NCBI GenBank assembly: GCA_017961385.1
Contig: JAGCXJ010000314.1
Coordinates: 1-5,370, forward strand
Origin: Lachnospiraceae bacterium
Lineage (GTDB): Bacteria > Bacillota > Clostridia > Lachnospirales > Lachnospiraceae
Direction of reading: 5' to 3'
Length of the DNA: 5,370 nucleotides
Shown here: positions 4,503-5,370 of the stretch, piece by piece
How positions within the stretch are numbered: the first letter of the stretch is position 1
How the letters are laid out: each line of letters begins with the position of its first letter
Position numbers and translations under genes: made by a program
The notes under the pieces: model-generated
Seen by the model: only the letters and a program-made list of their open reading frames with translations
Told to the model about the DNA's origin: nothing
Database searches by the model: none

Positions 4503-5370
4503 TTGAAATACGATGCATTTATAAGCTACAGACATACGCCGCTTGATATGGAGATGGCAAAGAAGCTGCACAAAGGGCTTGAGACATTTCATATCCCAAA
4601 GGCGGTACAGAAAAAAACCGGAAGGAAGAATATCAAGAGGGTATTCAGGGATCAGGAGGAGCTTCCTATCGGGAGCGATCTGGACGAGAATATCTCAACC
4701 GCGTTAAAGGAATCAGGATATCTTATTGTTGTATGTTCGCCTAATACGCCAAAGTCTGAATGGGTATGCAAGGAGATCGATTCCTTCATTCAGATGCATG
4801 ACAGGGCTCATGTGCTTGCAATGCTCATAGAAGGCGAGCCAAATGAGAGCTTCCCGCATCAGCTTTTGGTTGATGAGAACGGAACACCTGTTGAGCCACT
4901 GGCTGCAGATGTAAGAGGAAGTGATCCCAAGGAGCGAAACAAAAAGTTCAAGACAGAGCTTTTAAGACTTGTCGCTGCCATACTTGAAGTAAACTATGAC
5001 GATCTCAGACAGAGGCACAGAGAACGAAAGATCCGAAAGATAGCATCGATCGTTTCAGGTGTTGCCGCAGCAGTTGCGATTGCAGGCATAGCTTTTGGTC
5101 TCTACAGCTCAAACATGGCAAACAAGATGAAGAAGCTTGCCGATGAGAAAGCGATCCTTGCTGATGAAAAGACAAAGCTTGCTGAAGATATACTGGCAGA
5201 GTATAAAGACAAGCAGGCTAATCAGTCACGCTTTTATGCTCAGAGTTCACAGGCTCTGCTTGAAAGCGGAAACAGAAGGGCAGCCGTTTTAGTGGCTTCA
5301 CAGGCTCTTCCTTCACAGGACAATGACAGACCTTATGTTCCGGAGGCGGAATATGCTTTAAGCAGTGCGC
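4503..5370 (+). CDS. TIR-domain protein with transmembrane helix and coiled coil, C-terminus beyond the window
   Basis: The frame stays open from the TTG start to the window edge, giving 289 residues and no stop. The TIR domain (about residues 2-165) opens with YDAFISYRH (3-11), has the loop FRDQEELPIGSDL (48-60), and carries SPNTPKSEWVCKEI (79-92). In the last, Trp87 and Glu91 form a WxxxE motif; Glu91 aligns with the catalytic glutamate of NAD-cleaving TIR enzymes such as SARM1 (WVHKE). A very basic stretch (169-179) precedes a hydrophobic helix (about 180-201), so the TIR domain is predicted cytoplasmic. Next come a heptad-repeat coiled coil (about 205-240) and a helical segment with AAVLVASQALP and YVPEAEYAL. 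From memory, that helical segment resembles the sequence before WD40 propellers in bacterial TIR and STAND proteins, so a propeller is expected downstream, though none is visible. The family role is unknown: an NAD-depleting defence effector, a sensor, or a scaffold are all possible. NADase activity is inference. Confidence 0.87.
   Translation, partial: MKYDAFISYRHTPLDMEMAKKLHKGLETFHIPKAVQKKTGRKNIKRVFRDQEELPIGSDLDENISTALKESGYLIVVCSPNTPKSEWVCKEIDSFIQMHDRAHVLAMLIEGEPNESFPHQLLVDENGTPVEPLAADVRGSDPKERNKKFKTELLRLVAAILEVNYDDLRQRHRERKIRKIASIVSGVAAAVAIAGIAFGLYSSNMANKMKKLADEKAILADEKTKLAEDILAEYKDKQANQSRFYAQSSQALLESGNRRAAVLVASQALPSQDNDRPYVPEAEYALSSA
5133..5195 (+). repeat. Three 21-bp degenerate tandem units encoding a heptad repeat
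   Basis: Three consecutive 21-base units encode KLADEKA, ILADEKT and KLAEDIL. The leucines at residues 212, 219 and 226 fall exactly 7 apart, as in a coiled coil. The first two units differ mostly by synonymous or conservative changes, suggesting old tandem duplication kept for its helix register. Confidence 0.6.

Noticed and set aside
4229..4592. Minus-strand open frames around the acyltransferase/TIR junction
   Set aside because: They are antisense to the acyltransferase end and the TIR start, have no domain signal, and run against two supported genes.

Overview
The window looks like chromosome from a low-to-mid GC anaerobic Firmicute, most likely a Lachnospiraceae member of the Butyrivibrio/Eubacterium type. 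This is inferred from heavy ATA and AGA/AGG codon use, strong purine-rich ribosome binding sites, consensus sigma-A type promoters, and the families present: ferredoxin-fused aldo/keto reductase, a CD1871A-type CXXC microprotein, and a TIR-transmembrane protein. No search was possible, so the taxon is an inference. No rRNA, tRNA, CRISPR array, insertion sequence or attachment site was seen.

Layout. (1) Positions 1-193, minus strand: the N-terminal 64 codons of a tRNA 2-thiouridylase (mnmA), cut by the window edge. (2) 194-344: a divergent promoter region with two back-to-back -10 boxes. (3) 345-3013, plus strand: a tight four-gene redox operon. It encodes an aldo/keto reductase with two C-terminal [4Fe-4S] motifs, a membrane-anchored TlpA/ResA-like thioredoxin, a 46-residue single-pass CXXC protein of the CD1871A type, and a NapH-like polytopic iron-sulfur protein with a double ferredoxin tail. 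It ends at a hairpin terminator (3038-3077). (4) 3175-4437: a PlsC-like acyltransferase with a fused zinc ribbon and an unidentified C-terminal domain, with its own promoter. (5) 4503-5370: the start of a TIR-domain protein (TTG start, own promoter) with a transmembrane helix and a heptad-repeat coiled coil. It runs off the right edge, probably towards a beta-propeller.

How the genes may work together. The redox operon joins a cytoplasmic iron-sulfur oxidoreductase to a membrane iron-sulfur protein with Cys motifs predicted on both faces, plus two proteins whose CXXC motifs are predicted to face outward. This suggests a route carrying electrons between cytoplasmic ferredoxin-type centres and extracytoplasmic thiols; it is a hypothesis from architecture and gene order. 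The acyltransferase (lipid metabolism) and the TIR protein (sensor or NAD-active effector, role unknown) appear to be separate transcription units. The TIR protein and the redox operon are the two parts most likely to hold undescribed biology.
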